A program made the translations under genes and the position numbers. Under the pieces are notes generated by a model, which worked only from the letters and a program-made list of their open reading frames with translations, did no database searches and was not told the origin of the DNA. From JAJKIP01 sp037200685 (GTDB lineage: Bacteria > Bacteroidota > Bacteroidia > Chitinophagales > Chitinophagaceae), in the NCBI GenBank assembly GCA_037200685.1, contig JBBCIG010000019.1:310001-374000 (forward strand): a stretch of DNA of 64,000 nt, in the 5' to 3' direction. Positions 1 through 7,355 of this stretch are shown piece after piece; position 1 is the first letter of the stretch, and each line of letters opens with the position of its first letter.

Positions 1-104
1 CCGATCTTAATGGTATCGGGTTTTGCTTTCGTTGTCGTGTCTGTTTGTCCAAAGCCAATCATCATGGAGCACAATGCGGCACACAGAATAAAAATCCTTT
101 TCAT
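1..104 (-). CDS. Secreted protein, 5' end only (runs off the window)
   Basis: The complement of this stretch starts with ATG at 104 and encodes about 34 residues before the window edge. It begins MKRIFILCAALCSM, a lysine-plus-hydrophobic signal peptide, followed by a Thr/Lys-rich mature start. It lies 27 bp downstream of the anti-sigma factor gene on the same strand, so it is probably the third gene of the sigma/anti-sigma transcript. Too little is present to name a family. Members of such operons are often small periplasmic proteins, but that is only inference. Confidence 0.6.
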   Translation of the reverse strand, partial: MKRIFILCAALCSMMIGFGQTDTTTKAKPDTIKI

Positions 105-131
105 ATTTACTTTTTTAATTCGTTTTAAAAT

Positions 132-1229
132 TTATAGTTTGATAGCCAGCCCGGCGATCAGCAAGCGGTCATCATCATCGGTTGCCTTAACACCTGTTGT
201 TTTTTCAAACGTCCGTGTAACTTTCCGGAATAATCCACGAAGTTTGTTTTTCTTTTCGGGCTGCTCTGTATCAATCCCGTCGTCTGTTGGGTTTAACGCT
301 TTAGTGTAGACAGGTGTTACAGTAGAAAGGGAGATATTTTCTTTCTGATTTGTTAATGCTTCTTTAGAAGGTGTATCATTAAATGCAATAGCACTATTTT
401 CTTTTATGTTTCCCTTCATCTTCGCATCATACCCCGGCTGCGGAAGATCATTCTTGTTCTTTTCATCTTCTTTAGCAATAAAGTCCTCTTGTTTTTCCTG
501 TACTTCTATATTCTCTTTCTTACTATCATTTGCCTTTTTAGTTGCAACAGCATTTTCGATTTTAATTTCCGTCTTTTCTTTTTCACTTTTTTCTTTCACT
601 GCTATATCTCCGGTCGAAACATTATCGTCTTTTTGTGCAACAGGAATATTATTTTTAACCGGCGCTGTCAATTTCTTTTCACCAGTGGCAACAAGATCAT
701 TGCCCTGTTTCTTTTCCTGGTTTAATAAAACAAATGCCGTCACACTCACCCCCACTAACAACACAGCCGCCGCAGCTATTCTCCACCAGCGGATACCAAT
801 CACCCTAACCTTTTCTTCTCTTTTGTATAATATTTCTTTATCAGCAAAAACAATATTTTCTTCCGGCAGCACTTTCACTTTCTGCAAAAGTTCCAGTTCT
901 GTTTTTGCCTGCGGATGCTGATCAACAAATTTTTCCACCGCTATTTTTTGCGCAGCGGTCAGTTCATTGTCATTATATAGTAGCAGCCATTCTTCATAAT
1001 TATTCATATTAATCAAATCGACGCTTGCTGATTTCATTAATATTTCTTTGTCACCAAACCCAACAGCAGTATCAGCCACCAGCTTACTTTGCTGCAGCAT
1101 AGCCAGTTCTTCTTCCAGGTCAGCATTTTGCTGCACAAAAAGTTCCACCTGCTTCCTGTCTTCACGGCCCAGCTCATTATCCATATACAGGATAAAAAAC
1201 TCTTCGTAATTATGGCGATTGATCTTCAT
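132..1229 (-). CDS. Membrane anti-sigma factor with duplicated cytoplasmic domain
   Basis: This 365-residue protein probably binds and holds the ECF sigma factor encoded just upstream. Its cytoplasmic part contains two copies of one module, at about residues 7-65 and 77-135. Both copies read NYEE...Y.DNEL and end in F.DKEIL. The module resembles the helical zinc-finger anti-sigma fold but has no His/Cys zinc ligands. A single membrane helix at about residues 149-169 follows, then a long Lys/Glu/Asn-rich, low-complexity periplasmic region. Its ATG directly abuts the sigma-factor stop codon (TAA-ATG), which indicates translational coupling. The anti-sigma role is inferred from context and domain layout. 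Confidence 0.75.
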   Translation of the reverse strand: MKINRHNYEEFFILYMDNELGREDRKQVELFVQQNADLEEELAMLQQSKLVADTAVGFGDKEILMKSASVDLINMNNYEEWLLLYNDNELTAAQKIAVEKFVDQHPQAKTELELLQKVKVLPEENIVFADKEILYKREEKVRVIGIRWWRIAAAAVLLVGVSVTAFVLLNQEKKQGNDLVATGEKKLTAPVKNNIPVAQKDDNVSTGDIAVKEKSEKEKTEIKIENAVATKKANDSKKENIEVQEKQEDFIAKEDEKNKNDLPQPGYDAKMKGNIKENSAIAFNDTPSKEALTNQKENISLSTVTPVYTKALNPTDDGIDTEQPEKKNKLRGLFRKVTRTFEKTTGVKATDDDDRLLIAGLAIKL

Positions 1230-1715
1230 TTAAATTACATTTTCCACTTTCACTAAATAATCCTTCAATTGCACCCTTGCCCTGTGCAGGTATACTTTTA
1301 CCTGGCTTTCGCTCAATCCTGTTATTTTTCCAATCTCTTCGTAACTATATCCTTCATAATCCTTCAGCAACACCAGCGACCGTTGTGTCTCGCTCAACCG
1401 GCTAAGCGCTTCTTCCAATACCTTTTTCAGGTTATTGGCCGGTTTGTCCTGCACTTTCAGATCAGCGCTGAAATCCTCTTTTAATTGTATCCGTTTCACT
1501 TTCCGAATGTGGTCAATCATCTGGTGATACGCCACCGTAAACAGGTAAGATTTAGACCGTTGTGCGTCCACGTCCGCCCGGTTGCGCCACATTTTTTCAA
1601 ACGCCGTCTGCACCACATCCCGTGCGTCTTCCTCGTGGCGAAGGTTTTTCACGATGAACCGGTACACATTGTCTGCATACGTCGTAACACACTCATTATA
1701 TTCCCTTTCAGTCAT
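1230..1715 (-). CDS. ECF-type RNA polymerase sigma-70 factor
   Basis: This 161-residue protein has the size and two-domain layout of an extracytoplasmic-function sigma factor. Region 2 is at about residues 8-75 (YADNVYRFIVKNL, then DVVQTAFEKMW), with DNA-melting and core-binding residues. Region 4 is at about residues 103-155 (SETQRSLVLLKDYEGYSYEE followed by a helix-turn-helix ending in VYLHRARVQLK). It would recruit core polymerase to a small regulon, and it is coupled to the anti-sigma factor with no gap. A TANNTTTG element lies shortly upstream on the same strand. The signal it answers to cannot be read from the sequence. Confidence 0.93.
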   Translation of the reverse strand: MTEREYNECVTTYADNVYRFIVKNLRHEEDARDVVQTAFEKMWRNRADVDAQRSKSYLFTVAYHQMIDHIRKVKRIQLKEDFSADLKVQDKPANNLKKVLEEALSRLSETQRSLVLLKDYEGYSYEEIGKITGLSESQVKVYLHRARVQLKDYLVKVENVI

Positions 1716-1738
1716 AAACAGCCGGTAAACTTTGAGGG

Positions 1739-1746
1739 CAAAATTA
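1739..1746 (-). promoter_or_regulatory. Candidate -7 element for the sigma/anti-sigma operon
   Basis: On the minus strand this reads TAATTTTG, which matches the Bacteroidota TANNTTTG -7 consensus and lies 23 bp ahead of the sigma-factor ATG. I see no convincing -33 TTTG at the usual spacing, so the call rests on one box. Confidence 0.4.
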
Positions 1747-1840
1747 GCCCATGATCAATTGTTATACGCCCCTGCCTGCAAAATGTTACAGCCACGGGCA
1801 AAAAAATGGCCTTTCCAGGCCTGTCTTAAAGATTATTTTG

Positions 1841-1975
1841 AACCCAGCTTCGGTTCCCTGATCATCTTCGTTGCGTCGCACTCTTGTGCTGCATGAATTC
1901 TACTCAACATTATGGCAGCACCCCGATGAATATCGGTGGTACTTCCTGTTCGCTACTCAGCATTTGTGAAGATTC
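1841..1975 (-). repeat. Dispersed repeat family A, copy 1 (with internal insertion)
   Basis: Read on the minus strand, this is a copy of the repeat that recurs ten times in the window. It contains GCTGAGTAGCGAACAGGAAG, then GAGTGCGACGCAACGAAG and a degenerate tail GATCAGGGAAC. About 60 bp including an ATTCATCGGGGT-type segment separates the two halves, as if a second element had inserted. It fills most of the 333-bp gap between the sigma-factor gene and the small membrane protein, where no gene was seen. Confidence 0.75.
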
Positions 1976-2029
1976 CCTCAAATCTGTTCTATCATTAAAA
2001 CAGTATGAGATAAAAAAACCTGTTCGTAA

Positions 2030-2052
2030 GCCCCTTTAGGGGTTGGGGTTAA
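2030..2052. repeat. Palindromic CCCCTTTAGGGG element
   Basis: GCCCCTTTAGGGGTTGGGGTT is the short palindromic element also seen on both sides of the DUF559 gene near 43.3 and 43.7 kb, and in degenerate form inside icmF. It overlaps the 3' end of the small membrane protein gene. Confidence 0.6.
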
Positions 2053-2237
2053 AAAAACTGTCTCGACAATCCTTCCCAGCCCATCCTGCCTTTTCCTTTC
2101 TGTTTGGGTGGATTTTCTGTAGCTTCTTTTTTGGAGTTTTCTTTAGAAGTTAACCTCCCAAATGAGTTGAAAGCCAAAAAAATTCCCGCCACGGCGATAG
2201 CCAGTGCAGCTATTTTTATGATATTTCTTGCCCTCAT
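2049..2237 (-). CDS. Small single-pass membrane protein, unknown
   Basis: This 62-residue reading frame starts MRARNIIKIAALAIAVAGIF, a positively charged start followed by one membrane helix at about residues 7-24. A Lys/Glu/Pro-rich soluble tail containing KQKGKGRMGWEGLS follows. I do not recognise a family. Positive-inside charge and one clear helix suggest a real small membrane protein. The 3' end runs into a palindromic CCCCTTTAGGGG repeat, so the last residues may be repeat-derived. An opposite-strand frame over the same DNA is less protein-like. Confidence 0.5.
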   Translation of the reverse strand: MRARNIIKIAALAIAVAGIFLAFNSFGRLTSKENSKKEATENPPKQKGKGRMGWEGLSRQFF

Positions 2238-2483
2238 GGTTGTTGGTTGGTTGACCTATGTGACGACTCCAATTTGTAAAATGTTACATCAAAGGTAGAA
2301 ATCCATGGCAGGCGGAAAAGGACTTTATGACGGGTAGTCAATTTTACCCAATGAAACGCCTGAAAAGGGCGGCGAACTGCATAACGTTATATCAGAATAT
2401 AAAATCTGCCGACTTGTTTGATCCTTGTCCCTTGTCTCTTGTTCCTTGCTTCTTATACCTTTCTTCCATCAGCTTTACCTTAA

Positions 2484-2491
2484 TATATTTG
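2484..2491 (+). promoter_or_regulatory. Candidate -7 element upstream of kbl
   Basis: TATATTTG fits the Bacteroidota TANNTTTG consensus and lies 18 bp before the chosen kbl ATG. This also argues against the longer in-frame start at 2425, which would lie upstream of the promoter. No clear -33 box was found. Confidence 0.45.
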
Positions 2492-2508
2492 CGTTTCAAA
2501 CACAGCAC

Positions 2509-3696
2509 ATGAATGAAAAATTTGCGCAGCGCATTGCTGCTGAAGTAGAGGATATCAAAACATCTGGCCTTTTTAAAAAAGAACGCATCATCAGCAGCCC
2601 GCAGGGAGCGGAAATAACGGTAGGTGGAAAAACGGTATTGAATTTCTGCGCCAATAATTATCTCGGCCTTTCTTCACATCCCAAAGTAATAGAAGCGGCG
2701 CACAAAGCGATTGAATCGCATGGCTATGGCATGAGCAGTGTTCGCTTTATCTGCGGTACGCAGGATATTCATAAACAATTGGAAGAAAAAATTTCGGCTT
2801 TTCTCGGCACAGAAGATACTATTCTATATGCAGCAGCCTTTGATGCAAACGGCGGTGTGTTTGAGCCATTATTAAATGAAGAAGACGCCATCATTTCCGA
2901 TGCGCTAAACCATGCTTCTATTATCGATGGCGTTCGTTTGTGCAAAGCGCAACGTTTCCGTTACGAGCATAATAATATGACTGATCTCGAAACAAAACTG
3001 AAAGAAGCGGCTTCCTGCCGCAGCCGTATCATCGTCAGTGATGGTTCATTCAGCATGGACGGCACAATAGCGCAGTTGGATAAAATAGTGGAGCTGGCGG
3101 AAAAATATGATGCGATTATTATGATAGATGAATGTCATTCTTCCGGCTTTTTGGGAAAAACAGGAAGGGGTACGCATGAATACCGCGGCGTGATGGGAAA
3201 GATAGATATCATCACAGGCACATTGGGCAAGGCATTGGGCGGCGCTTCCGGCGGTTTCACTTCCGGTAAAAAGTCAGTGATAGAAATGCTGCGTCAAAAA
3301 TCAAGGCCATATTTATTCAGCAATACATTGGCGCCTTCGATTGTCGGCGCTTCCATCGCAGTATTAGATATGCTGACGGAAACAACAGAACTAAGAGATA
3401 AACTTGAATACAATACAAAATACTTCCGCGATAAAATGACAGCAGCCGGTTTTGATATCAAGCCCGGCGACCACCCGATTGTTCCTATTATGCTGTATGA
3501 TGCCGTACTGGCGCAAAATTTCGCCAGTAAATTATTGGAAGAAGGCATCTATGTGATTGGCTTTTTCTTTCCTGTCGTAGCAAAAGGCCAGGCGAGAATA
3601 AGGGTGCAGTTAAGTGCGGCGCATGAGCAACAGCATTTGGATAAAGCGATCGCTGCGTTTACGAAGATTGGGAGGGAGTTGAGGGTGTTGAAGTGA
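2509..3696 (+). CDS. kbl: Glycine C-acetyltransferase (2-amino-3-ketobutyrate CoA ligase)
   Basis: This 395-residue PLP enzyme of the alpha-oxoamine synthase family interconverts 2-amino-3-ketobutyrate plus CoA with glycine plus acetyl-CoA, the second step of threonine catabolism. Family signatures are NFCANNYLGLSSHP near the N-terminus, GYGMSSVRFICGTQ, the cofactor-binding DECHSSGFLG, and the Schiff-base lysine in GTLGKALGGASGG at about residue 241. The length is typical of Kbl. The start MNEKFAQRI is chosen over an upstream extension because the extension is hydrophobic, unconserved in character, and precedes a TATATTTG promoter box. No threonine dehydrogenase lies next to it. BioF or serine palmitoyltransferase are less likely relatives. 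Confidence 0.93.
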   Translation: MNEKFAQRIAAEVEDIKTSGLFKKERIISSPQGAEITVGGKTVLNFCANNYLGLSSHPKVIEAAHKAIESHGYGMSSVRFICGTQDIHKQLEEKISAFLGTEDTILYAAAFDANGGVFEPLLNEEDAIISDALNHASIIDGVRLCKAQRFRYEHNNMTDLETKLKEAASCRSRIIVSDGSFSMDGTIAQLDKIVELAEKYDAIIMIDECHSSGFLGKTGRGTHEYRGVMGKIDIITGTLGKALGGASGGFTSGKKSVIEMLRQKSRPYLFSNTLAPSIVGASIAVLDMLTETTELRDKLEYNTKYFRDKMTAAGFDIKPGDHPIVPIMLYDAVLAQNFASKLLEEGIYVIGFFFPVVAKGQARIRVQLSAAHEQQHLDKAIAAFTKIGRELRVLK

Positions 3697-3755
3697 AGTT
3701 AAAGGAGTTTCTTTTATAGGAATAAAGAATTAAATTTACTAAAACATTGTGTAGC

Positions 3756-3983
3756 ATGAATCCAGCAGATTCTATAAGAGATAAACTTCATCAGTATATC
3801 GATGTGGCGGATGAACAAAAATTACAGGCAATCTATGTATTGCTGGAAGATGAAATTGACAGACACTATACAAAAGAACAAATAGATGTATTTCACCAGC
3901 GCAGGGAAAACCACCAAAAAGGATTGAGCAGATCATGGACGGCTGAGGAATCGTTAAGCGATGTCCGCCGTCAAAAGAAATAG
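3756..3983 (+). CDS. Putative antitoxin of a ParDE/RelBE-like pair
   Basis: This acidic 75-residue protein beginning MNPADSIRDKLHQYIDVADE carries repeated Glu-rich helices and ends EESLSDVRRQKK. It is about the size of addiction-module antitoxins that sit directly upstream of a ParE-type toxin. A remnant of such a toxin begins 2 bp after its stop. The ATG at 3756 is preferred to an in-frame TTG three codons earlier. If the toxin is dead, this antitoxin may be under no selection or may cross-neutralise other toxins. Confidence 0.65.
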   Translation: MNPADSIRDKLHQYIDVADEQKLQAIYVLLEDEIDRHYTKEQIDVFHQRRENHQKGLSRSWTAEESLSDVRRQKK

Positions 3984-3984
3984 C

Positions 3985-4292
3985 ATGTCATTTATTGTGA
4001 TTGTTAAACAGGAAGCCCACCAGGATACTATCGATGCATATAATTATTACGAACAGAAACAACCCGAACTGGGAGAACGTTTCTTAAAAGCATTATTTAG
4101 CTGCTATCGTCTTCTCGCAGAACATCCATCTTAGTATAGCTATATCAATGAAGATCGGCTCAAAGTATTGCGTGATATTAAATTAGAAAATTTTCTTTTG
4201 TTGTTGTTTATGAAATTACTGGAGAAGAGGTTATAGTTTATGCAGTTCATAATACTTATAAATCGCCTGATGATAAATTGAGAAATAGGTAA
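3985..4292 (+). pseudogene. ParE/RelE-family toxin, broken by a stop and a frameshift
   Basis: Frame 1 reads MSFIVIVKQEAHQDTIDAYN and continues with YYEQKQPELGERFLKALF, a typical ParE/RelE start, until an in-frame TAG at 4132-4134. Beyond that stop the same frame continues YSYINEDRLKVLRDIKLENF. The family's closing strands then appear in a shifted frame (VVVYEITGEEVIVYAVHNTY, ending KSPDDKLRNR). Joining the pieces gives a normal-length toxin of about 100 residues, so there are two independent lesions. It follows the antitoxin gene by 1-2 bp, which is normal operon spacing. Confidence 0.8.
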
Positions 4293-4300
4293 CAGATTTT

Positions 4301-4855
4301 TTATTTCAACTTCAATCCCCCCGCAATCTTTTTTAATCCTTCCACATCCAAACTCTCCGATTCCAGTGTTACCAAAAAACGGTCGGCTAAATAGGTGAAA
4401 GAAGAGCGGTAACTATTAGCATCATAATGTTCAATGGCTTTGCCGCCTTTATAATCAATCGTTTTATTCTCTTCTTCTTCAGTGGCTGCTGCGGCATCCA
4501 GCATATTTAAAAATTGAAACTTATAGAAACCTGAGCCTTCGCTGCCGCCGCAGTCGAACAGGCTTAGCTCGATCGTGGTGGAATCGTTTGGTGAATAGAC
4601 GCCCCTGGCGTAGGCCGTACCCGTCGCTTTGCCGGAAGAAGTATCAGAGATTTTTGCTCCCGCTAATTCCTGGGGAAGCAAAGTCTCCATTTGCTCCGGC
4701 GTGTAGGCGGTTAATGATTGCAATTCCTCTTCTTTTTGCAATTGGTTGGCCGTTGTGGTTGAATCTGCGCCGGTTGTGGCCTCATTGCCATCCACCTTTT
4801 TATTGTTATTACAGGCGAGGGCTAGGGAGATTAGTAGTATCAGTAAGGGTTTCAT
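4301..4855 (-). CDS. Lipoprotein of unknown function
   Basis: This 184-residue protein starts MKPLLILLISLALACNNNKK. It has a lipoprotein signal peptide with the lipobox cysteine at residue 15 and an Asn/Lys-rich linker. The mature part is a compact alpha/beta domain containing GVYSPNDSTTIELSLFDCGG and SGFYKFQFLNM. No named domain is recognised. It is convergent with the broken toxin gene. Envelope localisation is inferred from the lipobox. Confidence 0.75.
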   Translation of the reverse strand: MKPLLILLISLALACNNNKKVDGNEATTGADSTTTANQLQKEEELQSLTAYTPEQMETLLPQELAGAKISDTSSGKATGTAYARGVYSPNDSTTIELSLFDCGGSEGSGFYKFQFLNMLDAAAATEEEENKTIDYKGGKAIEHYDANSYRSSFTYLADRFLVTLESESLDVEGLKKIAGGLKLK

Positions 4856-5054
4856 ATTAGTATGGTCTTAGTTTTTAGCGTTAAAGCTATTAAAATTCGT
4901 GTTTTTACTATTATATGGTTAAAAAAAATAAACGATTGCTATGAAAAACAATATGTGGTTATTATTTTCGTTTCTCCTCTGATGAACTAATTCTACCGAT
5001 CCCCTTCCTTTGAATTTCCTTAATTAATTTAGTTGACCCTGTTAAAATTAAGTA

Positions 5055-5183
5055 ATGAAAAAATTATTCATCTGCCTTATCGCAGTATCGGTATCAGTTT
5101 TTGTTCTCAGCTCATGCGCAGCCACTAAAAGAGATTGCCAGGGCAAGAAACACTACAAACAATCTGGCGGTTTTTATTTATAA
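5055..5183 (+). CDS. Very small lipoprotein (42 aa)
   Basis: The reading frame begins MKKLFICLIAVSVSVFVLSS and continues with CAATKRDCQGKKHY, ending in GGFYL. The signal peptide has a clean lipobox (LSSC) at residue 21, and the 21-residue mature part is basic with a second cysteine. It is followed 28 bp later by a strong terminator, which supports a real monocistronic gene. Such tiny Cys-containing lipoproteins are common in Bacteroidota, with unknown role. Confidence 0.7.
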   Translation: MKKLFICLIAVSVSVFVLSSCAATKRDCQGKKHYKQSGGFYL

Positions 5184-5211
5184 ATCCCCCGGTTTTCCTG
5201 AAAAAATATTG

Positions 5212-5243
5212 ATCCCGTCTTTTAAGTAAGACGGGATTTTTTT
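5212..5243 (+). terminator. Rho-independent terminator after the 42-aa lipoprotein
   Basis: ATCCCGTCTT and AAGACGGGAT form a perfect 10-bp stem around the loop TTAAGT, followed by a run of T. It ends the small lipoprotein transcript. Confidence 0.85.
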
Positions 5244-5275
5244 GTGTTGGTGACTATGATTTGGGTCAGCAAAAT

Positions 5276-5308
5276 AACCCTTGGAGAGTTTTAAACTCTC
5301 CAAGGGTT
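5276..5308. repeat. Near-perfect 16-bp inverted repeat
   Basis: AACCCTTGGAGAGTTT and AAACTCTCCAAGGGTT are exact reverse complements separated by one base. It lacks a T tract and sits directly upstream of a family A repeat copy. It looks like one of the palindromic intergenic elements of this phylum rather than a terminator. Confidence 0.7.
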
Positions 5309-5318
5309 GGCTAGTTGA

Positions 5319-5382
5319 TTAAAGAACAGGAAGATGAACGGAGCGTCGCAACAGGCGATGCTATGAAATACTAAAAGCCGGG
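5319..5382 (+). repeat. Dispersed repeat family A, copy 2 (variant tail)
   Basis: Contains AAAGAACAGGAAGATGAACG followed by GAGCGTCGCAACAGGCGATG, the GAGCGTCGCAACR core subtype. The variant tail ACAGGCGATGCTATGAAATAC is shared with copy 6 rather than the usual GATAGTAGCAATGCAG tail. It occupies the gap before the beta-lactamase gene. Confidence 0.75.
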
Positions 5383-5429
5383 AAAAAAAATTCATCTCAT
5401 CAATTAAAAGTGATTAAAAAGCAGACAGC

Positions 5430-5437
5430 TACCTTTG
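5430..5437 (+). promoter_or_regulatory. Candidate -7 element for the class D beta-lactamase gene
   Basis: TACCTTTG matches TANNTTTG and lies about 20 bp ahead of the ATG at 5457. The -33 region is A/T rich but has no clear TTTG. Confidence 0.4.
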
Positions 5438-5456
5438 CAAAAATTTTAGAACCCTA

Positions 5457-6281
5457 ATGCGACTCATTGCTTATTGCTTATTGGTTATTGTTGTATTTGC
5501 CTCCTGCTCGCCCAATAATGTCAAAACAGATAACAGCCTCAAAAAATATTTTGATGAAAATAAAGTGGATGGCTGCTTTGCGCTCATGGACAATGGCACG
5601 GGGGAATTTACTGTCTATAATTTATCACGCTACCGCGACAGTAGTTATTTACCTGCATCTACTTTTAAAATCGTGAATTCATTAATTGGTTTGCAGACAG
5701 GCGCTATCAGTGGTGAAGGCATGGTCATTAAATGGGACAGTGTGAAAAGACGTGAGGCGTGGGACAAAGACCTGACGATGCGTGAAGCATTTCGTGTGTC
5801 TTCATTTCCTTATTACCAGGAAGTGGCGAGGCGTATTGGAAAAGACAGTATGGAAGCCAAGCTGAGCCTCATGCATTATGGTGCGAAAAATGATACGGAT
5901 AAAGTTATTCTCCACTCGGCTGTTGATACTTTCTGGCTGGATAATTCGTTGAAGATAACACCGGATGAAGAGCTGGGCGTGGTGAAGCAATTGTATTTTG
6001 ACCAGCTTCCTTTTTTTAAAACCTACCAGGAGGTGGTGAAAAGAACGATGTTGTTTGAAGAGAATTCCAATTACAGCCTGAGTTATAAAACCGGCTGGGG
6101 ATTTACGGAAAACGGGCATGCGCTGGGATGGCTGGTGGGCTGGATCGAAGAAAATAAACACCCTTATTTCTTTGTGCTGAATATCGAATCGCCGGATCAT
6201 AATTACGATATGACCAGCGTGCGGTTAGCCATGGTAAAAGATATTTTAAAGCAACTCGGCTTTTTGGAAGGAAGGATGTGA
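5457..6281 (+). CDS. Class D (OXA-like) beta-lactamase lipoprotein, divergent motifs
   Basis: The 274-residue protein starts with a lipoprotein signal peptide (VVFASCSPN, Cys17). It aligns along its length with OXA-type penicillin-hydrolysing serine enzymes. The nucleophile motif STFK is at residues 68-71, WDKDLTMREAF matches the conserved W..D.T...A segment, KTG is at 211-213 and WLVGW at 225-229. The SxV motif is SSF (115-117) and the YGN motif is YGA (141-143), both altered. It would act on beta-lactams, or on peptidoglycan, from a membrane anchor. There is no BlaR/BlaI-type regulator nearby. It could be a weak lactamase or a DD-peptidase-like relative. Confidence 0.85.
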   Translation: MRLIAYCLLVIVVFASCSPNNVKTDNSLKKYFDENKVDGCFALMDNGTGEFTVYNLSRYRDSSYLPASTFKIVNSLIGLQTGAISGEGMVIKWDSVKRREAWDKDLTMREAFRVSSFPYYQEVARRIGKDSMEAKLSLMHYGAKNDTDKVILHSAVDTFWLDNSLKITPDEELGVVKQLYFDQLPFFKTYQEVVKRTMLFEENSNYSLSYKTGWGFTENGHALGWLVGWIEENKHPYFFVLNIESPDHNYDMTSVRLAMVKDILKQLGFLEGRM

Positions 6282-6353
6282 TGATGGTCTGTTATTTGCA
6301 ATGATGGAGTAACAGTTTGTTTAAAATAAATTATCTTATTAAAAATTCCTGCA

Positions 6354-7355
6354 TTGGGCTTCCAGTTTCAATATATAGAATTTGTTTGGCTGTTTGCAGG
6401 TGTCCTTGTGCTCATCGCACTTTTTGTTTTTTTATTAAAATGGAAAACAAAAGTCATTAAAAGGATCGGCGACCTTCAATTGGTAAAATTGCTGATGGCC
6501 AATTATTCTTCTAAATTATTCACTTTAAAATTCGGGTTTCTCAGCCTGGCATTTGTTGCCGGTGTTGCTGCGGCGATGAATTTGCGCAAGCCCGGCGGCG
6601 ATGGAGAAATTACACGCAACGGTATTGATGTGGTGATCGCATTGGATGTGAGCAAAAGCATGCTCGCTACGGATATGCAACCAAACCGGCTGGAAAGGGC
6701 CAAGCAACTTGTTATTAAATTAATGAATGCCATGCCGGATGACCGTATTGGATTAGTTGTATTTGCAGGAAGGGCTTATTTACAAATGCCATTAACAACT
6801 GATCATGGCGCCGCGAGAATATTTGTTTCTTCAGCAAGCACGGATGCGGTACCGCAACAAGGAACGGTGATCAGTGAAGCGCTACAAAGAAGTTCCAATG
6901 CATTTATCGCTGCGGAAAGAAGATTTAAAGCGGTGGTATTAATATCTGATGGAGAAGACCACGACCCGGAAGCAGTAAAGACAGCAAAGGAATTATCCGC
7001 ACAGGGAATGATGATCAATACGGTGGGCATAGGTTCCGCGGAAGGATCAACTATACCTGAGCCGGGAACAGGTATGAATAAAAAAGATGAAACGGGAAAT
7101 GATGTACTATCGAAATTAAATGAAGATGAATTAAAGCAAATAGCGGAAGGTACAAACGGCATTTATATACATTTAGAAAATAGTGATGCGGCTGTTCAGC
7201 AATTGGTGCAGCAGTTATCTAAAATTGAAAGCAAAGCGTTTGGCGATGTGTCACTGATGAATTTTAAAACGTATTACTGGTGTTTTGCGATCGCTATGTT
7301 TGTTTTACTGCTGGCAGAATATTTTATTCCTGAAACAAAAAAAGTGGCTGCATGA
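6354..7355 (+). CDS. batB: BatB-like von Willebrand factor A membrane protein
   Basis: This 333-residue protein has two N-terminal membrane helices (about residues 9-28 and 56-75), a VWA domain at about 90-290 and a C-terminal helix at about 308-326. The metal-ion-dependent adhesion site starts at DVSKS (Asp98), with later TTDHG and SDGEDHD segments, so metal binding is plausible. This is the BatA/BatB family linked to oxygen tolerance and envelope integrity in Bacteroidota. The start is a TTG at 6354, and no ATG precedes it before an in-frame stop. The next gene overlaps by 4 bp (ATGA), so the two are coupled. batA, batD and the MoxR ATPase gene are not adjacent here. Confidence 0.85.
   Translation: MGFQFQYIEFVWLFAGVLVLIALFVFLLKWKTKVIKRIGDLQLVKLLMANYSSKLFTLKFGFLSLAFVAGVAAAMNLRKPGGDGEITRNGIDVVIALDVSKSMLATDMQPNRLERAKQLVIKLMNAMPDDRIGLVVFAGRAYLQMPLTTDHGAARIFVSSASTDAVPQQGTVISEALQRSSNAFIAAERRFKAVVLISDGEDHDPEAVKTAKELSAQGMMINTVGIGSAEGSTIPEPGTGMNKKDETGNDVLSKLNEDELKQIAEGTNGIYIHLENSDAAVQQLVQQLSKIESKAFGDVSLMNFKTYYWCFAIAMFVLLLAEYFIPETKKVAA

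Noticed and set aside
406..921. Plus-strand frame opposite the anti-sigma factor
   Set aside because: Phe/Ser-rich translation of the complement of Lys/Glu-rich codons; no start signal or homology.
5457..6281. BlaR1-type sensor instead of beta-lactamase
   Set aside because: The protein lacks the N-terminal membrane metallopeptidase part of BlaR1 and has a lipoprotein signal; no BlaI gene is nearby.
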